DNA of 64,000 nucleotides from Raphanus sativus (GCF_000801105.2 NC_079514.1:16842293-16906292), one strand, 5' to 3'; positions 24,811-36,000 are shown, counted from the stretch's first letter. The notes: generated by a model from the sequence alone, not told the origin. Numbers and translations are program-made.

Positions 24811-25191
24811 TAACTAGAGCTTGCCGTTTGTAGGCCTAGCCTGATTCATTTATCTTGAATTTATAGGCCCATATGAAAGTAGCCCAATTGTCCAGGATTC
24901 TGCATTCACGTAAACGATTCATGCATTAATCTAATTCCTTCCCTTATTAGGAAGCCCAAATCTCAAAACAGAAGCTTACATGATTTATTATGTGCGTGTG
25001 TATGTGTGATCATTTCTTGAGTGTCAATCGAGAAAAGGTTACATGAATAAAATTGTGAGTAATTACTCTGGTTCACACGAATCACACCTGGCTAACTACC
25101 AGTGTGACGTGATACGTGCACGTTATTATCGAAACGTACGGTCCATATAAACCACTGATTTAAATACTGGTATTCTTAATGATGTTTAATA

Positions 25192-25439
25192 CTCCCTCTA
25201 TTTTTTTATGTAAGTAGTTTTACTTGAATGCACAAAGATTAAAAAACATATTATTTACTTTATAAATATCATTTGATATATAAATTAAATATTGTTAAAC
25301 CAATCATAAATAAACTTATATCATTTGATTGGTTACACTATATTCAATAAAGTAAAAGTTGCATAGAATAATGGAAACTACTTATATTTTGAAACAAACA
25401 AATTTTCCTTAAATATATTATAATATGAAACGGAGGGAG
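25192..25439. mobile_element. Stowaway-type MITE
   Basis: Ends CTCCCTCTATTTTTTTATG and, reverse-complemented, CTCCCTCCGTTTCATAT, with TA on both sides (25190-25191 and 25440-25441). 248 bp, no coding region. A related, partly eroded copy lies at 54532-54757. Confidence 0.88.
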
Positions 25440-26143
25440 TACGATTTTGTTAGCTGGGTTTGGTAAACCATCAAAAACACCATTTAGTTCAATTTCATGA
25501 AAAGTGGAAGCCTTTTTAGTTTGTGTATATTTAAATCTTGATCGTTAGGTTACGTTGACTTACGATATCACCGACCTTTATCGGCAATAAACATGTACAA
25601 TGAATACAAATAGCAACGTTAAGTATCCTGATTAACTTTTTTTTGTTAATTATAATTAATGTGTTACTTAAATTTCGGAGCTAGTCATGTGGAATAGGAC
25701 TAATCACCTTTCTACCAATTAGTACATCATTGCGATTTTCTATTGTCTGGTGTCAAATTTTAATAGAAAGCTCACGTTTGGATCTACACATACATTATCT
25801 GGCATCTGTTTGCTACATTTATTTGCAGCTGTTAATTTGTTTTTACAAATTGTGTAAGCAAACACATAGAAGATATAAACTTGATACCATTACAATGATA
25901 ATGACATAAACCATGTCTGATTTCCAAGAAAAGAAACATTAATAAGTTAATATAACTGAGTACATTCTATACCGCCAATTTCTGATTTTATTAACCAAGT
26001 TATGATGATCATGTTTGTTTTCTACTCCTCTTTGAAATTTATTAGGAAATGGTCAGTAGCAGTGCAAATGCATCTAACTTTAACCTAAGCTCCCCTTCTA
26101 TTGTATCTTTTCATACTACTCTTTATTATCTTTAACTTGACAC

Positions 26144-26771
26144 CAGTGTTTTGAAAATCGGATCGGACCGGTCGGTCGAACCGGTCCGACCGTGACTCGC
26201 TGAAGAAGCCGAGTCCGGTTTGGTTTAAAACCCGGATTTGATAAAAACCAGTAAAACCGGCTGAAACCCGGTAAAACCAGTGACCCGATTTAATTTTAAA
26301 ATTTGGTTCTTAAAAATTAACATATAATTAAATATTTTTAATTATTAATACCTAAAATTTAATATTTTATAATTAGTATTCAACTATCACTATTTAGTTG
26401 ACTTTTTATTTTTCTAAGAAAAAATATGAAAAATATATTTTTGACTCTTATATACTATTTTTATTTTACCATATTCTTAAAATTTGAAATGTTAGTTGTA
26501 AAAATAAATAAATATGATTGTTTTAGCTGTAAATCATTTGTTTTTTTTTAATTTTTAGTTTACATAGTAATCAGATTTATGTTTGTTGTTTTTGGAGTTA
26601 ATAAAAAAGAATAGAGAAAGTATTATATATAGAAGTAAAGTTTATATAGTATAAATATAATTATATATATTTTTATATAAATAAAAAACCCGGTTCGACT
26701 GGTTGAACCGGTCTAACCAGTCAACCAGTAGCTTCACCGAGTCGATGTCCGGTCTGGTTTTCAAAACATTG
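26144..26771. mobile_element. Non-autonomous hAT element (CAGTGTTTTGAAAA ends)
   Basis: Ends CAGTGTTTTGAAAATCGG and, reverse-complemented, CAATGTTTTGAAAACCAG. An exact 8-bp target duplication CTTGACAC (26136-26143 and 26772-26779). CCGGT-rich subterminal regions and an AT-rich centre; no transposase. Confidence 0.85.
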
Positions 26772-26779
26772 CTTGACAC

Positions 26780-27514
26780 TAAATGCATGTGTCAAGTTTT
26801 TTTTCCATCAATTTATAATGCTATTTGGAAACTCAAATTTATTTTTATTTGTGTTCTCTTGATTCCAGTTCAAATAGTACATTGAATTTGATTGGTAGTT
26901 TTTGTAACTGTTAAAAATGCTTACCACTTTATAAATAAGCAGTCTGACCCATATTTTTAAGACACATTTCGTAGCCATTATTGATTTACTTTTTCCATTA
27001 ATCATGCAATAACTTTAATTAATTTGTATATATATATGTGTGTGTGTAAATAGTTTCATTCATCAACTTACAACACAACTAAATATTGAGAAAAATCGAT
27101 AACGTCCGATAGAAAAATAAATCCAATATAAAATCTTCATTTTCGTATACATCCATTTGTCAAAATGGACTTCCCAACGTGTTACTTCCAATTAAAGGCA
27201 TTAACTAAAAAAGTAAACTAATTGACCTATTGGCTACTACATACACACATAGATAGATGTGTCGGAACCAGAAGCGAGATTATACTGCATAGCATTTCGG
27301 AAACAAGTTTCCAAATATACACAAAGAAGTATTCTATTTCTAGTAAAACTCCTAAAAACAGAACATAAACAAAGCAAAAAAGACGAGAAGAAAGGCGAGA
27401 GAGAGAGAGAAAGAAACATAGACAAAGCAAAGAAGACGAGAAGGAAGGCGGGAGAGAGAGAGAGACATCATCATCTTCTACCATTTTCACGACGAAAGAG
27501 ATCTCTCGTTTCAA
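26780..27514 (+). promoter_or_regulatory. CIPK19 upstream region and 5' leader
   Basis: The stretch 27360-27514 is purine-rich with GAGAGAGAGA tracts, as in many plant 5' leaders, and leads straight into the ATG at 27515. No firm TATA box position is claimed. A (TA)n(TG)n microsatellite is at 27030-27047. Confidence 0.4.
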
Positions 27515-28960
27515 ATGGCGGATTTGCTAAGAAAAGTGAAATCGATGAAGAAGAAGGAAAAGAGCAACACACAAGCTCTAATCCTCGGCAAATACGAAAT
27601 GGGAAGGCTTCTCGGCCACGGAACCTTCGCCAAGGTGTACCTCGCACGCAACGCGACCTCGGGAGAAAGCGTCGCGATCAAAGTGATCGACAAAGAGAAA
27701 GTCCTCAAAAGCGGTTTGATCGCGCACATAAAACGCGAGATCTCCATCCTCCGCCGCGTCCGCCACCCGAACATCGTCCAGCTCTTCGAGGTCATGGCGA
27801 CCAAGTCCAAGATCTACTTCGTCATGGAGTACGTCAAAGGCGGCGAGCTCTTCAACAAAGTCGCCAAAGGGAGGCTCAAAGAAGACATCGCTCGCAAATA
27901 CTTCCAGCAGCTCATCTCCGCCGTCTCCTTCTGCCATTTCCGCGGCGTCTACCACCGCGACCTCAAACCGGAGAATCTCCTCCTGGACGAACACGGGAAC
28001 CTGAAAGTCTCCGACTTCGGTCTCAGCGCGGTCTCTGATCAGATCAGACAAGACGGTCTCTTCCACACTTTCTGCGGCACCCCTGCTTACGTGGCACCCG
28101 AGGTTCTCGCGAGGAAAGGCTACGACGGAGCTAAGGTGGATATCTGGTCGTGTGGGGTGATCCTCTTTGTGTTGATGGCGGGCTTCCTCCCTTTCCATGA
28201 TCGTAACGTTATGGCTATGTACAAGAAGATATACAGAGGAGATTTCAGGTGTCCGAGATGGTTTCCGGTTGAGATTAACCGGTTGTTGATTCGAATGCTT
28301 GAGACTAAACCGGAGAGACGGTTTACAATGCCGGATATTATGGAGACTAGTTGGTTCAAGAAAGGGTTTAAACATATTAAGTTCTACGTCGAGGAAGATC
28401 ACAAGCTCTCTAGTGCTGACGATGATATCGAGTCGGTCGAATCGGTTTCCGAACGGTCTTCCACGGTGTCTGAATCGGAGTTCGAGTTGTGTGACGCTAG
28501 GAGAAGAGCAGTGTCGTCGTCGATGCCTAGACCGGCTAGTTTGAATGCGTTTGATCTCATCTCTTTTTCTCCCGGTTTTGATTTATCCGGTTTGTTTGAT
28601 GATGATGGTGAAGGGTCGAGGTTTGTGTCCGGAGCTCCGGTTAACCAGATTATATCGAAGCTGGAGGAGATTGCGAAGGTTGTGAGCTTTACCGTGCGGA
28701 AGAAGGATTGTAAAATGAGTCTTGAAGGTTCGAGAGAAGGGAGTGTGAAAGGTCCGTTGACTATTGCTGCTGAGATATTTGAGTTGACTCCAGCTTTGGT
28801 TGTTGTTGAGATGAAGAAGAAAAGTGGTGACAAAGTGGAGTATGATGAGTTTTGTAATAAGGAAGTGAAACCCAAGTTGCAGAATTTGAGTGCGGATAAT
28901 GGAGCGTCGGTTTCTGCGTCGCGTTCTTTGCCGGCTTATCTACTCTCTGATACTGATTAG
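27515..28960 (+). CDS. CIPK19: CBL-interacting protein kinase 19
   Basis: A single-exon gene of 481 residues, the usual length and structure for the intron-less CIPK clade. These SnRK3 kinases are activated by calcium-bound calcineurin B-like (CBL) sensors and phosphorylate transporters and other targets. The kinase domain spans about 27-281: glycine loop GHGTFAKV, ATP-site Lys56 in VAIKVID, catalytic YHRDLKPEN (Asp149), DFG at 167-169, APE at 194-196. The regulatory part holds the NAF/FISL motif (NAFDLISFSPGFDLSGLF, NAF at 344-346) that binds CBL, followed by the phosphatase-interaction region (VSFTVRKKDCKMSLEG). The N-terminus MADLLRKVKSMKKK and the C-terminus LLSDTD match CIPK19 rather than CIPK12 from memory. 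The coding region is GC-rich at third positions, which produces long antisense open frames. In Arabidopsis CIPK20 follows next; it is absent here. Confidence 0.93.
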   Translation: MADLLRKVKSMKKKEKSNTQALILGKYEMGRLLGHGTFAKVYLARNATSGESVAIKVIDKEKVLKSGLIAHIKREISILRRVRHPNIVQLFEVMATKSKIYFVMEYVKGGELFNKVAKGRLKEDIARKYFQQLISAVSFCHFRGVYHRDLKPENLLLDEHGNLKVSDFGLSAVSDQIRQDGLFHTFCGTPAYVAPEVLARKGYDGAKVDIWSCGVILFVLMAGFLPFHDRNVMAMYKKIYRGDFRCPRWFPVEINRLLIRMLETKPERRFTMPDIMETSWFKKGFKHIKFYVEEDHKLSSADDDIESVESVSERSSTVSESEFELCDARRRAVSSSMPRPASLNAFDLISFSPGFDLSGLFDDDGEGSRFVSGAPVNQIISKLEEIAKVVSFTVRKKDCKMSLEGSREGSVKGPLTIAAEIFELTPALVVVEMKKKSGDKVEYDEFCNKEVKPKLQNLSADNGASVSASRSLPAYLLSDTD

Positions 28961-29538
28961 GAAGATGAAAACTGTTTTTTTCTTCTTTTTTTTTAAATTG
29001 GATTTTTGAAGCTGCTTAATTATTGGTTTAGGTTTTGGTCGAGATTGTGATGTTCTTGTTCTTGGTGTAAGAGACATCAGACTTTAGAGCTAAAGAGAGT
29101 GGTGACTAGTGAGATATATGAGTCTTGATGTATATAAGGAAGATTGAATAAAACAAGTAATTTTTTCCCCGTTTGATCTTTCGTATTTTGGTGTGTATGT
29201 AGGGTTGGAATTGATGCATTTTCATTGTAGTGATTCGAATGTGTAAACACATTTTACACAAAAAGTCTTTTGATGCATTCCCAAAAATCAAGTACGTATT
29301 CACAAGCCATCGACATAAGAGCGAACAGTTCTCGTATCAAACGACCAAAGGAATGAACGTGAACCAGTTCACCGGGTTTGGCTCAGCTTTGGTGGTTCCG
29401 TGACTTGCATTATCTGATTCCAACCAGTCCTATGAATTAAACATGGACTTGAAAAAAAAATGGGCTTCAAGGACTTAACCGTGATCAGATTCATTATTTT
29501 GTTTTACATGTTTTCTGTTACTAACCTTTATTATTATA
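28961..29538 (+). other. CIPK19 3' region
   Basis: Downstream of the stop there is a T-rich 3' UTR. AATAAA at 29146-29151 may act as a poly(A) signal. No second kinase gene follows before Helitron H5. Confidence 0.45.
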
Positions 29539-31427
29539 CTAGTGATATTCCGGCGCTACGCGCCGGATTCGTATGTTAATACTTTTACATAAATATATAA
29601 ATTATTATATGGTCTTAACAAATAAAATATGTTAAATATGAAAATAAAAATATATTAAAAATGATACTTTCTGATCTTTATTGATAGTGGTTAGTGACCT
29701 TGTTTGAAGTTGTTTAGTTCAAAGTGGAATAGGATAAGTGGTTGTTACTAATCGATTTAATAAAAATAGAATAAAAAGACGATAGTCATAAACAAAGTTG
29801 ATGTTTTATAAAGAAAACATACTTATATTATTAATTATTAAAGTAACTATATATGAACTATAAAAATTTTACTAATATATTTAGTTCAAATAATAGAAAG
29901 ATGTAATACTGTTCAAATTTTATAAAAAATATGGGTGAAGTGTCAATTTTTGATAAAATAATTGGTGAGTATCTAATATATATTTTTAAAATTACCTTGT
30001 TGACTTTTAAAATATAGAGTGCGAGTTGTATGTGTTACTTTAGTTTCAAGGTTTCTCAAAAAGATGTATCTTAAAATAAGAAACATAAAATTATTTTCTA
30101 TATTAGTTTTGTTATAATGGAAGATTTTGTGTGTGTTCATAACAAATTTTTTGTTTGTCCACCCTTATTTAGAAATATCAACGAATCTTAATATGAATCT
30201 AAATATGTTTTTTTAGCTAAAAACTATAAATGGTTCCTAAACTACTCTATTTAGTGGACAACTTCTATTTTAACCGGAATGGAACAATTTCACCAAATCT
30301 TCCTAGTAAAAAATCAATTTGTTAATTAGTAAATGATATGTTAGCATCTATAACGATCATGAGAAAGACAATTTCTAACTATCTGTGACATTTGAGTTTG
30401 CTGACTTGTTGCATTTAGTAATGGTTTTGACAATAAATGGTTAGTGTGGTGCAAATGATTAATGGTGAGGGTGGTGTGTGGTTTACATCAATTTTAAATA
30501 ATTTTAGCAACCAGGCAACGTTTTTAAATTTCTCTCAGATTGGAAATAATGATTCTTTTTTGTTTAGTTAAGTTTTAAGAGTATATTAATTATGTTCACG
30601 CTTTTTAAAATGTAAACACGGATAGCATGCATCAGGGTTGCATAGTGTAACATATGAAGATACCATAGAGTTTATGTGCCAATACCAATAGACCAAATGT
30701 TAGTCTTTTGGACTTGAATCTTCATCAATTACTAAACATTATTATAGTGGGATGAGTGAAATTTCTAGATTGATTATATGGCGGTTACGTCTATTGCATT
30801 AAAGAAGGGGAATCGTAGAGACTCCATTTTCCATCGTCAACATCAAACATAAAGAAATCCTATAAACCAATGTTTTGACACCCGACCCGGATACTGAATC
30901 GGACGATTTACCAGATCTCTAGATCATTGGATTAACCGTGGGTGAACCGCGGTTTAGTAAATGAATTAGTTTTATTATAAGATAATATATTAGCTATGAA
31001 AATAAATATATAAAAACTAAGTTAATATTTTAAATGTTTTCAAACATAAAGTAATAGTTTGGATATGTATCTATTTTGTGTTTAATTTTTTTGAAAATAA
31101 TTAACTTTAGTTTCCATTTTTGTATTTTTATTTGACATACAAAATATCAATAAATAGTTTAAAAGTATTTTTAAAAAATATGTAACATAAGAGTTATGAA
31201 ATCTAAAGAAAATCAAGACATAAAATTCATAATGATTAAACTTTCAACCTAAAATTAAAACATCATTGTAATAAATTGTCAATAAAAAAAATAAACTAAC
31301 ACCTAGTAACAATTAAGACCAAAACACATTAAATAAAGTTGAGAAAAAAATTTAATTATCAAAAGGAGAATGCCACATGGCATTTTTCCCCCCAAGGAGA
31401 TAAAAAAGCCTACTTTATATATAAAGA
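29539..31427 (-). mobile_element. Helitron H5 (non-autonomous)
   Basis: On the minus strand it starts TCTTTATATATAAAGTAGGC at 31427 (preceded by A) and ends with hairpin TCCGGCGCGTAGCGCCGGA (29549-29567), then ATATCA and CTAG (29542-29539), followed by T. It occupies much of the place where CIPK20 would be expected. A hAT-like left end lies inside at 30868. No helicase gene. Confidence 0.75.
30868..31340. mobile_element. Partial hAT-like element inside Helitron H5
   Basis: The left end CAATGTTTTGACACCCGACC matches the CA(G/A)TGTTTTGA-type ends seen at 26144, with CCGG-rich subterminal sequence after it. No matching right end was found, so the right limit is approximate and the element appears truncated. 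Confidence 0.35.
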
Positions 31428-31429
31428 TA

Positions 31430-32345
31430 TTCCCTCTGTTCCTAATTAGTTGATGTTTTAGGAAGGAAATTTTGTTTCAATTTAGTTGATGTTTTGAGAC
31501 TTTTAAGGTAAAAACTAATAAAATATTTTACTGATTAATTTTTAAATTAATTAATTGTTCTCTCGTCTCTCATCATTCGAAAGATACTTATTGCTTTGCT
31601 TTGGATACACTTGATTTTGAAATGAATCTCCATGATCTGTATAAAAAAAACAAACCCAACAATATTAGAAAGAAACACAATCACGATAGTAAAAGGTGGA
31701 ACAAGAATATATAATTTGTCACTTTAACAATGTTAAATAAATTATTAACAAAATAAAATTGTGACAGATAATAGTGGACAGAGAAAAATCTAAATTGATA
31801 AAAATTAAATTATTTAATTCTTTATCTACAAATGAGAACACCAGAACGTGGAGTTCATGTACACAGAACAAATCTTATTCACTTGGTAGTTGACACAAAA
31901 AAAGTGGAAACAATTCTGTATCAAGAATAGAAAAAAATACCTGGAACCCATGAAAGCTCTTCATCACCATCGTTGAAACTTTCTTCTCTAGGTGGAGATG
32001 CATTTAAATCAAACAAAACTCCTCTTTCGTCATTTTGTGCTAACAAATTCAAATCAAAATTGGTATCCATGAAAAAGTATAAAAATCATTTTTTGTTCTG
32101 AAACTGGTATAAATAAAAAACTGTCTTAAAAAAATTTCAATTTGGCTCCATTATTTTTCTTTGAAATTTAACATCATGCATGTAAAATTTGGCTCCAAGT
32201 TAAAAAAATATTGTGCGACTCTTTGTGTTCAGTCTAGGAGTAGCTTTACTTTTTTTTTCTTTAATCAAGTGTTTAGAATAAAATAATATTTTCCTTAATC
32301 TGTGTGTTTTGTCTTAGAACATCAACTAATTAGGAACAGAGAGAG
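31430..32345 (-). mobile_element. Deleted mariner-like element (Stowaway relative), 916 bp
   Basis: TA flanks both sides (31428-31429 and 32346-32347). Inverted ends share TCTGTTCCTAATTAGTTGATG (about 28 bp of terminal repeat with few mismatches). Unlike ordinary Stowaway MITEs it keeps the start of a transposase gene (see 31551-32070). It abuts the 5' end of Helitron H5. Confidence 0.8.
31551..32070 (-). pseudogene. N-terminal remnant of a plant mariner-like transposase
   Basis: Exon 1 (31941-32070) starts MDTNFDLNLLAQNDERG and contains a second FDLN motif plus acidic Glu/Asp residues, as in the N-termini of plant mariner-like transposases. It ends at CCAG|GTATTT. After a 303-bp intron, acceptor ATACAG, exon 2 (31551-31636) continues in frame to NKYLSNDERRE, the start of the helix-turn-helix region of that family, and then hits a stop two codons later. 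The catalytic DDD domain is gone, evidently by internal deletion. It lies within TA-flanked inverted repeats, which fits the same superfamily. The family assignment is from memory of the motif style. Confidence 0.65.
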
Positions 32346-32347
32346 TA

Positions 32348-32846
32348 TTTTGTTTGCAAATGTTAAGCACACTAAAATCTAGTCATTCATTATGGTAAAT
32401 TTCAGATCTCACACACAATGAATAAAAGAAGGCAATCAAAATTTTAGGAAAACAATCTTTCTCGTTGTTTGCTACTTTCCTTGTCATTTCCAAACAGTTT
32501 CAAGATCACAAAACTGTTTATAGTCCATCGTATCGCCTCCAATTTTCTTAAACTCAGTTCATATTAAAATTCTTTGTCACATCAAATATCTCTACCTCAA
32601 TCACAACTTGTCCTTTTCTTCCTTTTCTTCTATCTTCCATCTTCACTCCTACACTGTTCTTCTTCAAATCTGTAAAATCTTGTATTTTTCAAGATTTACA
32701 AAAATGAAGTAAAGTTTTATCTGGTGGGACTCGAAGGTCTGTTCATTTTTTTTGTTCTACTGAAATTGCATTATAATTAAAGAATAAAGAGTTTATATCC
32801 GTGGGCTGGTCCATTACATTGTTAGGATTTCTGAGAATGAATTTAA
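32348..32846. other. Intergenic DNA, nothing recognised
   Basis: AT-rich spacer between the mariner-like element and a decayed retroelement. No gene was supported. Confidence 0.4.
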
Positions 32847-34180
32847 CTAAAATATCAGTCTATCCATTTTCAGACTTTGAAAAATAAAGAAAAAAGATAG
32901 ATCGACAAAGAGAGAAGATGATGCTTCGATATCTTAGCTAGAAAAGTAGCCGTCGGTCTTCTCTCTCTTGCTCCGGTGGTTGGTGGTTATCACCACCACC
33001 GGGAGCGGATAAGATTCTGGGGAAAGAGGCTCTCAAAGCTCTTTACCGTCGGTTTTCTGTCTCCGGGAAGGGATGGTTCTTCTAACATCTCTATCGTCAG
33101 CTTTGTGTCTCTAGAAACGATGATTTTTCTAGCATCTCGATCACCGAAACTTATGTTCTTGTGTGGTGAATTAATATTAGTTTGAAATCGTGGGAATACT
33201 GCTTTTGTTTGGTTCTTGTTGTTTCAGTCACTTCGTCGCATCCTAAGTTAGCTTTTTGGGTTCGTTTTTTGTGATTTATGTTCGCTGTGGAGGTATCTAC
33301 TAGACCTTATCTTGGACCTTTGTGGTTTTGGGAGATGGTTTCTAGACGAAGCAGTTAACTTGACCTTCAGTTTTTCTCTTGCGAGGAGGTGGGCAGTCTT
33401 TGTTCTGTAGGTCACTTGGCTGCCTTGCGAGTGTCCGTGTGTAAGAGCTGGTGGTCTTCTTTGACGTTTTCCCAAGTAGCGTTTCAAGGTCTTTTGTCCT
33501 TGTATCTTAGTTTTAGTGATGGTTTCTGGTCATGCAAGTTTCACATGTTGGTGTAGATTTGACCTCTCGATTGTTTCTGATGTTGCTGGTTCTAATATGG
33601 CTTGGTGATATTCCCTTCAGGGTTGGGACTGCTCAAGACATTTGTTCTTTAGGTCAGCTCCATTGATATCGAATTCTTCTCGAAAGGTGGAAGGAATAGA
33701 TTTGTGGACATATATGGGTTTTAGGCTCAGTTTATGTCTTTGTTTTATTTTGTTTGGTTTATGTTTTTTGTCTTTGGTTTCTTATCCACACTATATATCT
33801 CAACTTTCTTCGAGTTAAAAAAAAAAGATGCTTCGATATCCTTCACAATACCAAAGATTTCATTTTCGAAGAACTTATCGTTCATGGCTTTGATCAGGGT
33901 TTGGTTGTCGGGGAAGATCCAAAGGTGGTTCAAGTTTAAAGAAACCGCGGATTGAAGAGCTGCTCCATTGCTAATGCTTCAGCTGCAAGAGAGGAACCTC
34001 CTTTGCGTTGGATTGATTTTCCCAAGATTCGAGAGAGCGTGAAGTTTTGCTTTCGGGAAGTTTAAGTCTGAGATGATCCATGCAAAACCGGCGGTAAGAG
34101 AATCTTTATCCGAGGCCGCATAGGTTTTACAGATGGTGAATGCGATCGGGGGTTCCTGGCACTGTTCTAATCGAAATAAA
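32847..34180 (-). pseudogene. LINE-type RNase H (RVT_3) domain remnant, split by a retroposon
   Basis: On the minus strand, broken frames encode pieces typical of the RVT_3 RNase H-like domain of plant LINE proteins: a KDSLTAGFAWIISD segment, SLAAEALAMEQ, NHLWIFPDNQTLIKAMND and GIVKDIEAS. The frame changes between them, so it is not functional. A later retroposon inserted in the DIEAS codons; on its other side the frame continues (SSSLFVDLSFFFIF) to a stop at 32847. It may be part of an old LINE or a solo RNase H gene; no reverse transcriptase is visible nearby. Confidence 0.6.
32934..33826 (+). mobile_element. Retroposon B, about 893 bp with poly(A)
   Basis: Flanked by an exact 14-bp target duplication GATGCTTCGATATC (32920-32933 and 33827-33840) and ending in ten A (33817-33826). 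It is GC-richer than its surroundings and has no long open frame. Length, poly(A) tail and long duplication suit the non-autonomous Brassicaceae retroposons called Sadhu, but the family name is an inference. It split the older RNase H remnant. Confidence 0.75.
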
Positions 34181-34874
34181 CTGGTTTCTGATAGGAACCT
34201 TTCCTGATTTTGTCTGTGGAATCAGTTGAGCTTGATTCCATTCCCTGACTAACTTGATACTCTAGACAATTTTCTTTTTGCCTGTTCATAGTTATCTATT
34301 TATGTCACAATTTTATTTTTGCCTGTCGTTCATAATTATCTATTTATGTCACATTAGATACTCCAGACAGTTTTCGTTTTGCCTGTTCCCTAACACACAA
34401 AAAGCCAATGGTGTCTTGGATCAAAATCTCTAAGCTGACTTGTCGAGAAAGAGCATGTTTACTGACACGTAAACACACCAAAATCATTTTTCTTTAACTA
34501 TTTGCCGTCGCTGTGTGCCCCATTATACTCACAGTTGTACATGCACGAGTAGTATACTGTCTTTCTGAAGAGCAAAAACCCACGTCGATAGACTCGATAA
34601 AGAAAGAAAAGATTCCAGTTATTAAAGTACTCAAACATCAAAATGAACTTATGATTTATTCTTAAAAACTATAACAATTTCGTAACAAAGCAATGGTTAT
34701 AAAGATAATAATATATCTATAAGTATAATCATCTAACAAGATACATCTATTTTATGACAAAATCATAAACTATAAAATATTTATTTATGTTACATAATAA
34801 ATCGAAACGCATTACACGCTGGTCCTCGGAAAAGAAAATTGACATAATATATATCATCTCTACTATAATAACGA
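34181..34874. other. DOG1 3' flank
   Basis: AT-rich DNA downstream of DOG1. It contains a short imperfect tandem duplication at about 34270-34390 with the unit TTTTGCCTGTTC...TATTTATGTCACA. In Arabidopsis this side of DOG1 holds the third exon and an antisense promoter; I cannot show either here. Confidence 0.4.
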
Positions 34875-36000
34875 CTACTTCTCTTCTTTCCCTCCGGCAT
34901 TATCTGCGGCATCTATTATACATTCACGACGGCGGCGGTCCCTTAACGCTCCCCACGCATGCATTGAAAGGTGGAGTTTTTTCCCGGCCAGCAAAAAATC
35001 CGCGGCTTGCATCGGCGCCAGAGTCTCTATGATCTTACTCAAAGTATATACCCTCAGATTATCGGCCTCGGCCAATAAAGTGGCCATAGCTTCTTCTTGC
35101 TTGTCGAGAGCTTGATCCACCGCCAAGTTAGGCTCTCCGACATGCTCCTCCGCGTAAGCCACGGTGGAGATAGGAATATCAGCCGCGTCTTCTTGCAGAC
35201 TGGAGACTTTCTTGGTCATCTTCTCTTCTTCGTCTATGATCTTCACATGCAAGACGTTTATCTTTGCCAGCTGCTCTGCCGTTAGATCGCTGAGTGATGC
35301 GCCACCACAACCTGTTGAATCAAACCGAACTCAACTAAACCCGACCATGAACTCTTAAACCAAAAAAAAAAATGGAAAATGAAACCAAAACTACATCCAG
35401 GACCGGCTGGAACCGAGATCTAAGAGACCATAAATATTTTAAGTTAACTTCAATTAAAAACAAAATTGACAATTTTAAAATCTATGTAAACTTTTTTAAA
35501 TATTAAATTGTTTTATCTGGATGTCCGGAACCGGCGCTGACCAAACTAAGAAGTAAAATCCCAAACAAAGGATGATGTCCAAACCTTTAATTACCTGAAG
35601 TATCGTAACCATCGATGTTGCGGAGAAACTGAGTCACACGGATCTCAGTTTGGGATCCACACAGAGCATAAACAAGCCTAACGAAAGAAGATGGTCTGCA
35701 ACCACCCATCCAAATCAGAGCGTTCTCCAAAGGAGTGTTCCACGACGGCGCATAATAGTTCGAGCTACATCGATGTGAGAGATTAGCTCTTTTTCCTGCG
35801 TAATCTTTGAAGTCCCCAATGATCTTTTGTGTTAATTCACGGAGCTTCTTATCATCAGCGGCAGCGTCTGCTGTGCCTTCGTGAGATCGTCGTTGAGCTA
35901 AGGCTTGTTTAAGGTCAAGGACGCGTTGGGATTGTAGACTCATCCACCCTTGATAACAGCTATCTTGAGCTTGTTCAATGTTCGTTCCTTTGTCCTCCAT
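34875..36000 (-). CDS. DOG1: DELAY OF GERMINATION 1, seed dormancy regulator
   Basis: Two exons, 35595-36000 and 34875-35311, join in frame across a 283-bp intron (donor TTCAG|GTAATT, acceptor CAACAG|GTTGTG), giving 280 residues, the size of the two-exon DOG1 form. DOG1 sets seed dormancy; in Arabidopsis it binds haem and inhibits the AHG1/AHG3 PP2C phosphatases, raising ABA response. Conserved stretches include [79 protein letters not shown] and, near the C-terminus, [11 protein letters not shown], which keeps the two histidines four residues apart assigned to haem binding. The N-terminal AHG1-binding motif, DSYLEW in Arabidopsis, reads DSCYQGW here, one residue longer. A hAT element sits 93 bp before the ATG. 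Identification is firm from sequence and from its place next to CIPK19. Confidence 0.95.
35398..35539. mobile_element. Possible hAT MITE in the DOG1 intron
   Basis: Starts CAGGACCGGCTGGAACC and ends, reverse-complemented, CAGCGCCGGTTCCGGAC, both of the CAGnnCCGG form common in Brassica hAT elements. No clean 8-bp duplication is visible. It would account for half of the 283-bp intron. Confidence 0.4.

Larger units (their letters stand above)
21630..25189. other. Long intergenic stretch without a supported gene
   Basis: AT-rich spacer between MEE62 and CIPK19. It holds two retroposition footprints (23768-23809 and 24767-24810, listed separately) and a slightly GC-richer patch at about 22620-22970 that carries no open frame. 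Otherwise nothing was recognised. Confidence 0.45.

Noticed and set aside
27578..28402. 274-codon open frame antisense to CIPK19, and a 259-codon frame at 27259-28038 on the same strand
   Set aside because: Both arise from the GC-rich third positions of CIPK19. Neither has a recognisable domain, and CIPK19 itself is unmistakable.
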